This document shows, one piece after another, positions 43,501 to 50,969 of a stretch of DNA of 64,000 nucleotides; position 1 is the first letter of the stretch, and every line of letters begins with the position of its first letter. Source of the stretch: Anabaena azotica FACHB-119. GTDB taxonomy: Bacteria; Cyanobacteriota; Cyanobacteriia; Cyanobacteriales; Nostocaceae. The stretch covers positions 62,001-126,000 of the forward strand of contig NZ_JACJSG010000021.1 of NCBI RefSeq assembly GCF_014697625.1, in the 5' to 3' direction. The notes under the pieces are model-generated. The model was given only the letters and a program-made list of their open reading frames with translations. It was not told the DNA's origin and did not search any database. A program made the position numbers and the translations under genes.

Positions 43501-45795
43501 CTCTTGCAACAATACCTCGACTAATTCGGGTTCTACTGTTAACCCTACTTGTTCGGCGGGGTGAGTAATAATTCGCCGATATTCTGCTTGAGTTAAGCAA
43601 GGCGGAAGTAAAACACTTGACTGTTGTAATAGCTTCGCCAAAACAGGTATTTCTAAACCAGGGGCAATGAAATCTGCCCGTAGGGTAATAATTAATTTAA
43701 ACTTGTCTGCTGCTAACTCCAACGCCCCCAAAACAGTGTCGAGAAATTTCTGTCTATCTTCACTAGAGGCGAGGGTAAATAATTCTTCAAACTGGTCTAT
43801 AACTAACAATACCATCGTTTCGCTACGCTGTTGTAACCAATGGGCAAATCCTTGCGCCCCTTGGTATAACATCCCCTCTATTTGCATTTGTTGATAAGCT
43901 TTTTCTCGCTCTGTCCCACTATCTACTAGGCAATGTGATAGGGTAATTAAAGGATTTTGCCCTGGGCGAAAGCTTCTCATCCACCAATTGTGACTCCCTG
44001 GTAATTGTTTACCCCGGCGGAGTTGGGCTATGACACCCGCCTGGACAAGTGAAGATTTACCGCTTCCTGATGCACCCACTACAGCGATAAATGATTTAAT
44101 AGCTAAGTCTGCTATGAGTTGCTGGGTGAGGTTTTCTCTACCGTAAAAATATTGATTATCTTCTTCCTTAAAGGCTTGTAACCCCCGGTAAGGACAAATA
44201 CCTAAATCAACTGCGATCGCCCCATTACCCTTAGTTGCTATACTAGCGGGAATAATTTCGATAACCCCTTGTATCCCCGATAGCCATATATGTAACGGTA
44301 ATTGGGCGGATAGTTGCAATTGATTAATCCAAGCGGCGGCTGATAAGCTTGATTGTGCTTGGGCTGCTTCTAGGGTAGAGTGTAGAAGTTGAATGAATTG
44401 TTGAGGATTTTCGGGTGATGAGGCTGCGGCTATGATACATTGTCCTTGCTCGAATCCCAATTGTAAGTCTTCTACCCAATCTTGTAAGGATATGTGACTG
44501 TGTTTAGCTGCTGGAGTATCTAAGATGATAATTTGTTGGGTGTATTGCGATCGCCTCAGTTGTTGTCGTAACCAAGAACGACTCAAGCTAGTATTTTCCC
44601 CCAGCATTAACACAGGTTCACTACTGACAGTCTCATCAATTCGTCCCCGCAAATATAACAGCACTGTAGTCAAATGTCCCCCTTGGGTTTCTGCCTTTGC
44701 CTCGTTACTTTGTAAGCAATTTTGAATTATAATTTGTAAATCTTCACTAGTATGAGCTAACGGCCAATACTCAATTTCAAAGCCACCCACACCACCTAAT
44801 AGTTTACTAAAACCCAGAGTTATTTGATTAGTCGTTAACCCTTCCACAATTAAAGCTTTGCGGGAGTCAAAAGACGCAACTAACGCAGGTTTGACTCCCA
44901 GAATTACCTCCCCCACACCTTCAACAATACGCTTTGGTGTTTGCAATGGATATTCAGAATAAACCTTACCATCCCCGCGACTACGATTTTGTTGATTAAT
45001 TAGCCGTAATTGTTGGTTAGTTTGTTCTATATATTGCCGTGTTTGCTGATAAACATAACGATAAAGTCCATCAGCATCAATTAAACCTTGCACATCTGCG
45101 GCTTCACCCCGTAACCCCCGCATCAAATAATAAGTAAATACCCCATGTCCTAATTCGGGAAATTCCCAAGACTGCTGATTAGTATCACAGGAAAGTAAAG
45201 CATAAAATCCCTTACTCTGTTTCGCCCGTTGGCGTAATAATTCCACCATCTGGGATGTAGGATTGGGTAGAGATGGTTGATTGTGGTTACTCTTAGCACC
45301 CCTAAATGTGAGATTACCGCTATGACAAGCATCTAGCCATACTAACTGCGTTTGTGCTTGACTGTTTTGCAAACATTGCAAAAGTTCATGTAAACTTAAA
45401 GCTGTGTTGAGTAAGTCATCGGTTTGAGTATCCGCTAAACACAAAATCGCCTGCTGGGAATTTGGCTCTAGCATTCCGTGACCGGAGAAGTAGAATAAAA
45501 TCGTATCCTCTGGTTGAGCCTGATGAATAACTTGGTTTAAACTCTCCCTGATAGTGGCAAGTGTGGGGAGTTGGGAAGCAAAATCATGATGTACCCACTC
45601 TGCTTTTTGGGGGAACCTCCCAGTAGCATCGGCTAAAGCTGCGGCTAAACCTTGACAGTCAACAGCCGAGTAACGCAAAGAAGGTAATTTTTCATCTTGG
45701 TATCGGTTCACTCCCACCAGCAACAGCCATAGTTTCGCTTTCCCTGTCGTCAGGGTATGAGTTGAGTGACTGGTAGCAATACCGAGTGGAGACAT
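40576..45795 (-). CDS. Metacaspase-STAND NTPase-WD40 protein
   Basis: The 1739-residue protein has an N-terminal caspase-like p20 domain (20-260) with the catalytic dyad His106 (YFSGHGM) and Cys157 (LDACHSG). A STAND NTPase follows (about 540-1000): CPYRGLQAFKEEDNQYFYGR, Walker A GASGSGKSS (about 575-583) and LLVIDQFEELFTLA (Walker B). One membrane-like helix (VAIISTLGLAAFGLAVFAYQ) lies near 1040. Fourteen WD40 repeats from about 1130 to 1700 would make two seven-bladed propellers. Such proteins are thought to sense a signal by the WD40 part and trigger cell death or defence. Residues about 875-940 are repeat-derived low-complexity sequence (SPSSPSSPSSP), see findings. Confidence 0.94.
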   Translation of the reverse strand: MSPLGIATSHSTHTLTTGKAKLWLLLVGVNRYQDEKLPSLRYSAVDCQGLAAALADATGRFPQKAEWVHHDFASQLPTLATIRESLNQVIHQAQPEDTILFYFSGHGMLEPNSQQAILCLADTQTDDLLNTALSLHELLQCLQNSQAQTQLVWLDACHSGNLTFRGAKSNHNQPSLPNPTSQMVELLRQRAKQSKGFYALLSCDTNQQSWEFPELGHGVFTYYLMRGLRGEAADVQGLIDADGLYRYVYQQTRQYIEQTNQQLRLINQQNRSRGDGKVYSEYPLQTPKRIVEGVGEVILGVKPALVASFDSRKALIVEGLTTNQITLGFSKLLGGVGGFEIEYWPLAHTSEDLQIIIQNCLQSNEAKAETQGGHLTTVLLYLRGRIDETVSSEPVLMLGENTSLSRSWLRQQLRRSQYTQQIIILDTPAAKHSHISLQDWVEDLQLGFEQGQCIIAAASSPENPQQFIQLLHSTLEAAQAQSSLSAAAWINQLQLSAQLPLHIWLSGIQGVIEIIPASIATKGNGAIAVDLGICPYRGLQAFKEEDNQYFYGRENLTQQLIADLAIKSFIAVVGASGSGKSSLVQAGVIAQLRRGKQLPGSHNWWMRSFRPGQNPLITLSHCLVDSGTEREKAYQQMQIEGMLYQGAQGFAHWLQQRSETMVLLVIDQFEELFTLASSEDRQKFLDTVLGALELAADKFKLIITLRADFIAPGLEIPVLAKLLQQSSVLLPPCLTQAEYRRIITHPAEQVGLTVEPELVEVLLQELHNSPGDLPLLEFVLEQLWEHRRNGVITLQAYQQYLGGIKGALERKAQGVYESLDVEAQECTRWIFLSLTQLGEGTEDTRRRVLKSELIVKKYPVALVERTLQALTAAKLVVVGDWGLGTGDWGKGERVRGKGEEFLSPSSPSSPSSPSSPPTLSSPTLREAKATSPPTPSITIEVAHEVIIRHWSTLRWWLEENRSRLRSHRQIEQAAALWKQNNQQPDFLLQGIRLAEAQEIYINYTDELSRDVQNFIEACLEERRSQQHQEQSRLRQAQRAVAIISTLGLAAFGLAVFAYQQTQKAQLKEIQALNSLSENYLLSHQQLEALTTIVQAGKSVQKVRWGIPKNTRTQTATILQQAVYNTQERNRLPHNAWVSSVSYSPDGEIIASGSADNTIHLWRRDGKLLTTLTGHNDGVNAVSFSPDGEILASASADSTIKLWRRNGQLITTIPRHGKGVKTVSFSPNGQIIASGNDDSTISLWSRQGKLLLTLKGHSKGVNSVSFSPAGDAIASASDDGTIRLWGLDGRLISTIPAHTNEVLTVTFSPDGNTIASASADKTVKLWSRSGTWLRTLPAHNGAVWQVIFSPDGKLIATASADKTIILWSRDGNILGTYYGHSHEVNSLSFSPDGKTLASGSDDNTVRLWTVDTTVPKTFYGSQGSVGYVKFSDDGQTITSLSVDNKMKVWSLDGELLENLSSPLADVTSVSFAPNGNIVALGSGDNTIHLYKRQARLLRILPGHSHWVMSMSFSPDNQILASGGTDKIIKLWTVDGRLLKTLSGHHGWVTDVKFSPDGKNIVSASADKTVKIWSLDGSLIKTLQGHSASVWSVNFSPDGKILASTSQDQTIKLWNLDGELISTLRGHSDVVYSLTFSPDGKTIASASDDGTIKLWNVANGTLLKTLQGHRGGVRTVSFSPDGKLLASGGHDGTVKVWNLEGIELQTLDLDNLLNRACDRLHNYFTTNPNITKQEYQLCFGQ

Positions 45796-46115
45796 TTTCT
45801 TAATTCAAAATTATATAGGGATAGGCTTACGCCAGAGTAGCGGGGAAGCAAGCTACAAAGTTCAAGTTGCAGATTTTGCTACTATATATTATTAAGTATA
45901 TATACTTTACCTGGGTGATTGGCGCTCACTTGTGCAGTTGCAGTACGATGTTACTCTGTCTACATCTCGTAACGATTAGGGTGTCCGCCGAGATACAGCA
46001 AGTTGCGGGTAAATGAGGTACAGATATAAATGATAAAATTGTTGTGGGGTGGGCATCTTGCCCGCCGTTGACTACCTGACTCAGATACAATGTGCTGTAT
46101 CTGCAAAATTATAAC

Positions 46116-46238
46116 AGGAATTACGCAATTGTCACAATTGGTGGTTGGTGCGTGACGCTACAAGTCTTATGACTACGTTCAAATATTTTAGCAGCGTCAC
46201 ACACCCTACAGAAAAAATATGCTAGTTGCGTAAGTCCT
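46116..46238. mobile_element. MITE with AGGACTTACGCA ends (degenerate left end)
   Basis: AGGAATTACGCA at 46116-46127 and TGCGTAAGTCCT at 46227-46238 are inverted with one mismatch. Inside, GGTGCGTGACGCTACAAG and AGCGTCACACACCC form a second partial inverted repeat. It contains no gene. A second copy with perfect ends lies at 58773-58921. The rest of 45796-46363 holds a GGGTGGGCATCTTGCCCGCC palindrome near 46054 and no gene. Confidence 0.75.
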
Positions 46239-46311
46239 ATAGAATTTACGTTTTAGGTAGCAATAGGGTTTTTACTGTGGTTGATTACCTTTCCACATGG
46301 ACTATTCTAGC

Positions 46312-46360
46312 AAAAAGCCTTCGTCTAACGACGGGGTTTTCAAGCATATTTTTTCGATAA
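46312..46360. repeat. Solo IS605-type end hairpin
   Basis: AAAAGCCTTCGTC-TAAC-GACGGGGTTTTC followed by TTTTTTCGATAA resembles the left end of the IS605 element at 4980-5030 (AAAAGCC, hairpin, GGGGCTT, TTTTTTCGGTCA). No transposase gene is attached. It touches the stop of the antitoxin gene. Confidence 0.6.
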
Positions 46361-46363
46361 CAT

Positions 46364-46858
46364 TCACGCAGGATTTTCAGCAGACGGTTTAGTTAATGGT
46401 ACTTCATCAATCTCAGCACGAAAAGCTGCTGCTAATTCATCGCTAGTTATCGCAATAGCACTCTCATGCCATTCATGTATGATTGCTTCAATCATGTCCC
46501 ATCCCGTACTTGAAGAATCAATCAAACGGAAAGCTTCGCTAACTTCTTTAATAAATTCTTGTAACTCATCTGAGTCAAATACACTCAGCCATCCAAATGG
46601 ATGTTCAAAACCTATTTTTTTACCCGTTAACAAGCAATAAGCAACAGTTAACGCCTCAAAAAGAGATTTACTTTGTGTTGCAACCTTAACAAGAGCAGTT
46701 ACATGATCACGACGCAATAAAGCAAAGGATTGATCGTTACGAGTAATTGTGACTGGACGCTCTAAAGCTCTGTCCAGAATTTTCCCAGGTTGACGATTCA
46801 ACTCAGTAGCTGTAACTAGGTCATCTGCAAAAATATTACTCAAAACTCCGAAAGACAT
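46364..46858 (-). CDS. Orphan Phd/YefM-type antitoxin with long C-terminus
   Basis: The 164-residue protein starts with a Phd/YefM-like fold (VTATELNRQPGKILDRALER, then PVTITRNDQSFALLRRDH, residues 14-52), which binds operator DNA and dimerises. The next 110 residues (ALVKVATQSKSLFEALTVAY ... IHEWHESAIAITSDELAAAF) are longer than in usual Phd proteins. No toxin gene is adjacent on either side: 568 bases without a gene lie downstream. Two palindromes precede the start, fitting self-regulation. It may act alone or with an unlinked partner. Confidence 0.78.
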   Translation of the reverse strand: MSFGVLSNIFADDLVTATELNRQPGKILDRALERPVTITRNDQSFALLRRDHVTALVKVATQSKSLFEALTVAYCLLTGKKIGFEHPFGWLSVFDSDELQEFIKEVSEAFRLIDSSSTGWDMIEAIIHEWHESAIAITSDELAAAFRAEIDEVPLTKPSAENPA

Positions 46859-46865
46859 AGGTTGT

Positions 46866-46928
46866 GCGTTTTATAAAAACGCTGTTTTAGTAAACTAATC
46901 ATGAGGCTATACGTATAATATTACGTAT
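46866..46928 (-). promoter_or_regulatory. Two palindromes upstream of the antitoxin gene
   Basis: GCGTTTT-ATA-AAAACGC at 46866-46882 lies 8 bases before the ATG and would cover the ribosome-binding site. ATACGTATAATATTACGTAT at 46909-46928 is a second near-palindrome in promoter position. Phd-type antitoxins bind palindromes in their own promoter, so these are candidate operators. Confidence 0.5.
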
Positions 46929-46987
46929 TGCTGGCGATAATGTCAATCAGTATGTGTAAGTTACTTATATAACCTTTTGCAATATAC

Positions 46988-47041
46988 GTAGGGCGCTGCA
47001 CTGCCCACCGGCATGATATGGTGGGCAGTGCAGCGCCCTAC
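46988..47041. repeat. GTAGGGCGCTGCACTGCCCACC palindrome
   Basis: A perfect inverted repeat of 21 bp arms around CGGCATGATATG: GTAGGGCGCTGCACTGCCCA and its complement. A half copy (GTAGGGTGGGCAGTGCAGCGCC) lies at 20429-20450 against the kinase stop codon. Confidence 0.88.
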
Positions 47042-47176
47042 AAATGCTAAGATTTGTTGAGAAATAAAATCGAATTTCTATATTAGTGATCGGAAATTTT
47101 TGTTTTCAATATTGAATCCGCGCAAAATTCCGCCAAAGTGGCTACATACACAAACAAGTCTTTGCTAAAGTAGGGA

Positions 47177-47416
47177 AAGTAAAGTGATTTAGGAATTAGT
47201 TTTCCTAGCTTTACTTGTTTCAGGAGCATTCAAAGCAGACTCATCAATTTAGTCTGCTACTTCCTCAAATGTTATCGGATTTGTGATAGCGATCGCTTTG
47301 GTTGGGGCGAAGCTATCACAACACTTTCTCCTAATAGATAACAGCCAAATTAGACTAATAAACATTTGTTGATTTCCTCTGTTTTACCTCATACATAAAT
47401 ATGTATGAGGTATTTT
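47177..47416 (+). ncRNA. Candidate structured RNA with four consecutive hairpins
   Basis: Four clear hairpins follow each other in a region without an ORF: AAGTAAAG...TAGGAA/TTCCTA...CTTTACTT (47177-47216), AGCAGACT/AGTCTGCT (47234-47258), TTGTGATAGC/GCTATCACAA (47281-47321) and ACCTCATACAT-AAAT-ATGTATGAGGT (47386-47411) followed by ATTTTC, which could be a terminator. I recognise no known RNA family. It lies 440 bases before the manganese catalase gene. The rest of 46859-47852 holds a GTGGGGTGGGCATCTTGCCCGCC-type palindrome at 47498 and no gene. Confidence 0.5.
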
Positions 47417-47852
47417 CATCATGCTTGTGCTGTGAGTTGTTAGTTGTGAAGTATTGGGCAAAGCTTCATCTAGCCAGAAAATTAGATTCAAATCTTGTGG
47501 GGTGGGCATCTTGCCCGCCCCGATTATGCGATTTAAATCTAGAATATCTGACTAACTTTTCTTTCCCAAGTTGTAGGAAATAGCGGAGCAATTTTATAGA
47601 GCTAGTTCCCAGGCAATAGGCTACATTAACACCAGTGACAACTGACAAACTCAAGAATAATCTACATCCTTAAATAGGGTTGAAAAGATTGAGTAATGAT
47701 GTGCAACTTTAGTTCTAAATTTTAGGTAAATATGTCATTTTTTTCTCTGACTGGTGGCTGATGTAGATAAGTGATTTAATGAGTTTCCTAGAAGAAAGAG
47801 GAGACACTATATTGATTGATGTGTCTTAGTTCTGTCGCTAATTAGGGTAAAA

Positions 47853-48767
47853 ATGTTTTATCACAATAAACGGTTGCAGTATTATAGACGACCAGAAAGA
47901 CCTGATGCCGTCTACGCGATGAAAATTCAAGAACTCATCGGTGGAACTTTTGGTGAAATGACAGTAATGATGCAGTATCTGTTTCAAGGATGGAACTGTC
48001 GCGGCCCTACCAAATATCGTGATATGCTGTTAGATATTGGTACTGAAGAAATCGGTCACATTGAGATGCTTGCAACAATGATTGCCCATCTCTTAGATAA
48101 AGCACCAGCCACAGTGCAAGAAGAAGGTGCAAGCGATGCAGTAGTGGGTGCGGTGATGGGTGGTACTAGCCCAAGGGATGTGATTATGAACGCAGCCATG
48201 AACCCTCAACACGCCATTGTTTCTGGTTTAGGCGCTACCCCATCTGATAGCGTGGGCTATCCTGGGAATGGTCGGTTCATCGTTGCTAGTGGAAACCTCT
48301 TAGCAGACTTCCGCTCAAACCTCCATGCTGAGAGTCAAGGACGCTTGCAAGCAGTCAGGTTATTTGAAATGACCGATGACCAAGGCGTGAGAGATACCTT
48401 GAGTTTCATGATTGCGCGTGATACAATGCACCAAAACCAATGGTTAGCTGCGATCGAAGATTTAGAACAATCTGGTTTGGAAACTACACCAGTTCCTAGT
48501 TCCTTCCCATTGGAATTAGAAAAGCGTGAATTTGCCTATCAGTTCTGGAATAATTCCGAAGGCAATCAAAGTGAGCAAGGACGCTGGGCAAAAGGCCCCT
48601 CAATGGATGGTAAGGGTGAGTTTGAGTATGTTGCTAACCCCCAACCTTTAGGGCCAGAACCACACCCACCACAACCAGATCCAAAACTTCACGGTACAGG
48701 GGACGTTGCACATGGTCAACCAGGTAACGGTCATAGCGCACCACCCTTAGTTGAGCGCATTATTTAG
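47853..48767 (+). CDS. Manganese catalase
   Basis: The 304-residue protein breaks down hydrogen peroxide with a two-manganese centre in a four-helix bundle. The ligand motifs are present: Glu in IQELIGGTFGEMTVMMQYLF, ExxH in GTEEIGHIEML, Glu in NLHAESQGRLQAV and His in ARDTMHQNQWLAA. The C-terminal 70 residues (from KREFAYQFWNNSEGNQSEQG) include a Pro/His-rich tail (PEPHPPQPDPKLHG), common in the longer type of this family. It stands alone, upstream of an IS605 element, with a long upstream region containing a candidate structured RNA. Confidence 0.94.
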   Translation: MFYHNKRLQYYRRPERPDAVYAMKIQELIGGTFGEMTVMMQYLFQGWNCRGPTKYRDMLLDIGTEEIGHIEMLATMIAHLLDKAPATVQEEGASDAVVGAVMGGTSPRDVIMNAAMNPQHAIVSGLGATPSDSVGYPGNGRFIVASGNLLADFRSNLHAESQGRLQAVRLFEMTDDQGVRDTLSFMIARDTMHQNQWLAAIEDLEQSGLETTPVPSSFPLELEKREFAYQFWNNSEGNQSEQGRWAKGPSMDGKGEFEYVANPQPLGPEPHPPQPDPKLHGTGDVAHGQPGNGHSAPPLVERII

Positions 48768-48905
48768 TGGAAGAGGGGCGAGAGGTGATCGTTGCTACAG
48801 CGCCTGAGCATTTTCCATCTAGACCCCCACAAGGGTACTCCCGCCACACCTCCCCGGTTGGCGGTGAGGGGCATTGTGGAATGATTGGATTCTGTTCAAC
48901 CCCCT

Positions 48906-49315
48906 TCAATCATCAGGACTATTTTGCTTCTCAACATAAGATTTAAGTTGTTCAAGTGTGACACCACCGCAGGATGCGACAAAATAAGCACCTGTCCAAA
49001 ATACGGGCTTGTTATAGAACAGATTAACCTGTTCATTGAACTCAGGAGCGAATTAAACGACTAGATACAGTTTTGAGGTTGTTGACTAACTTACGCGCCT
49101 TCAACATCTGGTGGGTAACTAATAACTAAGTGAACATGGTCTGATTCTCCGTTGAACTCTGTTACCTTGCTTCTCAACTTGGTGCAGGTGTTTTCAAATA
49201 TCTCTTGCAGTCGAGTCAGCATCGCTTGATTGATTACTTTTCTGCGGTATTTTGTTACAAGCACTAAATGAATATTTAAGCTGTAAACTGCTCTATATCC
49301 TACGTTGTAGCTCAT
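48906..49315 (-). pseudogene. tnpA: tnpA with two frameshifts
   Basis: The frame begins SYNVGYRAVYSLNIHLVLVT and keeps the HUH motif SDHVHLVISYPPDVE, then stops after GA at about 49091. Skipping one G restores ARKLVNNLKTVSSRLIRS. Skipping one T near 49050 restores EFNEQVNLFYNKPVFWTGAY and VTLEQLKSYVEKQNSPDD, with the nucleophilic Tyr, to a stop at 48906. All parts of the Y1 transposase are thus present but in three frames. Sequencing error cannot be ruled out from the sequence alone. Confidence 0.85.
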
Positions 49316-49338
49316 TCCACTAATGATATAATGAGTAT

Positions 49339-50598
49339 ATGTTACTCACTTACCAGTACAAACTCAACCCCACAGCACAACAGGTTGTCACGATGGAAAC
49401 CTGGGGTGAGTTACTGCGTCGTCACTACAACTATGCGCTAGGGCAAAGACTGGATTGGTTAAACCGTACAAGGTCACTCCTTGACCGTTGCAGTTTGGTT
49501 TGTGAACCAATTGGTGAGATACCACACAAAGTTGATTACTACACACAAGCCTCTGATCTCAAACAAACTAAAGAACTGTTTCCTAAATACAAAAGCATTT
49601 ACGCTGACTGTCAGCAACAAAACCTGATGAGGTTAGACAAAGCGTGGAAACGGTGGTTAGTGCCAGATAAGAATGGGAAACGAGGAGGACGACCACGATT
49701 TAAAAAACGTGGTGATATTTGCTCGTTCACGTTTCCGCGTGTCAACTGTGCCAAAGCAGGCGCACATTTGACGGGTAATATTCTTAAGTTGTCCAAGATT
49801 GGTGAAATTGAGGTAATCCTACACCGACCAATTCTAGATGGATTTGAGCTTAAACAAGTAACTATTCTTAAAAAAGCAGATGGATGGTATGCAAGTTTTT
49901 CCTTGGAAGATAAAAGCATACCCAAAGTGCTACCTCTTGACGATATTAAAACCGCTACTGGCATAGATGTAGGATTAGAAAAGTTTTTAACTACTGCCGA
50001 TGGGCAAAGCATTGAAGTGCCGCAGTATTATCGCAAAGCTCAGGCAACTTTAGCCCGTCAGCAACGCCAACTCGCACGTAAAACTAAGGGGTCTAAAAAC
50101 TACCAAAAACAAGCGAATATTGTTGCACTTATTCACCTGCACGTTGCAAGACAAAGGAAAGAATTTCATTATCAAGTTGCTCATTGGCTAGTTAATTCCT
50201 ATGACTTAATTATTTTTGAAAACCTGAATATTAAGGGACTGGCTAGAACACGATTAGCTAAATCAATACTAGATGTTGCCTGGGGTGCATTCCTTCAAAT
50301 CATGCAAGCAGTAGCGGTAAGACGCGGCAAGCATACGCGAGGTGTTGACCCTAGAGGCACAAGTATTAATTGCTCTGATTGTGGCGTGAGAGTTGAGAAA
50401 ACTTTGGCGGTTCGTGTTCACAGTTGCTCTTGTGGACTGGTTATTGACCGTGACTGGAACAGCGCACTTAACTTACTAAAACTTGGGTCGGTGGGACTAC
50501 CGATTCCTGGCTGTGGAGGCTTAGACGTTGGTCAGCCACTGAAGCAGCAAGTCTCTTATGTGAATTTGAGATGCTCCCGCTATATTGCTTGCAATTAG
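49339..50598 (+). CDS. tnpB: IS605 OrfB / TnpB RNA-guided nuclease
   Basis: The 419-residue protein has the N-terminal helical domain (LTYQYKLNPTAQQVVTMETW), a basic GKRGGRPRFKK segment and the RuvC-like residues Asp210 (GIDVGLEKF), Glu294 (IIFENLNIKGL) and Asp in VIDRDWNSALN (370-372). The zinc ribbon has Cys345, Cys348, Cys363 and Cys365. All catalytic positions are intact although the partner tnpA is broken. It belongs to the subgroup with a longer N-terminal insertion (TRSLLDRCSLVCEPIG). The RNA guide would come from its 3' end and the flanking DNA after 50605. Confidence 0.92.
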   Translation: MLLTYQYKLNPTAQQVVTMETWGELLRRHYNYALGQRLDWLNRTRSLLDRCSLVCEPIGEIPHKVDYYTQASDLKQTKELFPKYKSIYADCQQQNLMRLDKAWKRWLVPDKNGKRGGRPRFKKRGDICSFTFPRVNCAKAGAHLTGNILKLSKIGEIEVILHRPILDGFELKQVTILKKADGWYASFSLEDKSIPKVLPLDDIKTATGIDVGLEKFLTTADGQSIEVPQYYRKAQATLARQQRQLARKTKGSKNYQKQANIVALIHLHVARQRKEFHYQVAHWLVNSYDLIIFENLNIKGLARTRLAKSILDVAWGAFLQIMQAVAVRRGKHTRGVDPRGTSINCSDCGVRVEKTLAVRVHSCSCGLVIDRDWNSALNLLKLGSVGLPIPGCGGLDVGQPLKQQVSYVNLRCSRYIACN

Positions 50599-50969
50599 CG
50601 GGAGAGTTGTCACTCAGGCTCTCAACTTGCACTTCCCTTGTGGAAATTGGTGGGCATTGCCCACCCTACTAAAGCCAAAACTAATAGGTTACACCTTTTC
50701 GGCTGACTGTGCAGTGAGAGCTATGACCCCTCATCCCGCTTTTAATGACACAGCTTAGAATGGGGAAAACGACCACAGTGTTAACCGTGATCGTAGACGA
50801 ATTAACTATACGATATTGATTCTACTACAAACGTCTATTACCCTATCCCCCAAAAGGGGTTTTTTTTTGGGTAAATTTACCCAAAGAGGTTTTTTGCGTC
50901 ATGAAAACGCAATCATTGTCAGGATGCAATGGGTGCAGCAATTTGATTGGCTCAGACTACTCCCCCATC
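50599..50969. other. Spacer after tnpB with GGTGGGCATTGCCCACC palindrome
   Basis: No supported gene. A GGTGGGCATTGCCCACCC palindrome lies at 50650-50668. A terminator-like hairpin is described separately. The short frame at 50816-51019 overlaps the kinase gene end and is not supported. Confidence 0.6.
50847..50868 (+). terminator. CCCC-AAAA-GGGG-T9 terminator-like hairpin
   Basis: CCCCC, AAAA, GGGG and a run of nine T at 50860-50868 form a short intrinsic terminator on the plus strand. It may end transcription coming from the tnpB side before the convergent kinase gene. Confidence 0.65.

Larger units (their letters stand above)
48906..50605. mobile_element. IS200/IS605-family element, tnpA decayed
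   Basis: It has the divergent tnpA/tnpB layout, with starts 23 bases apart. tnpA is broken by two frameshifts; tnpB is intact. The right-end hairpin CTCCCGCTA...TAGCGGGAG at 50574-50604 overlaps the tnpB stop. The left end lies beyond the tnpA stop, near 48830-48905 (CCCTCACCGCCAACCGGGGAGG-like inverted sequence near 48850), and is uncertain. It is not a close copy of the element at 3333-5035. Confidence 0.82.

Noticed and set aside
47401-47583. Open frame of 60 codons on the plus strand
   Set aside because: It begins in the loop of a hairpin and runs through a GTGGGGTGGGCATC palindrome; no ribosome-binding site or conserved-looking residues.
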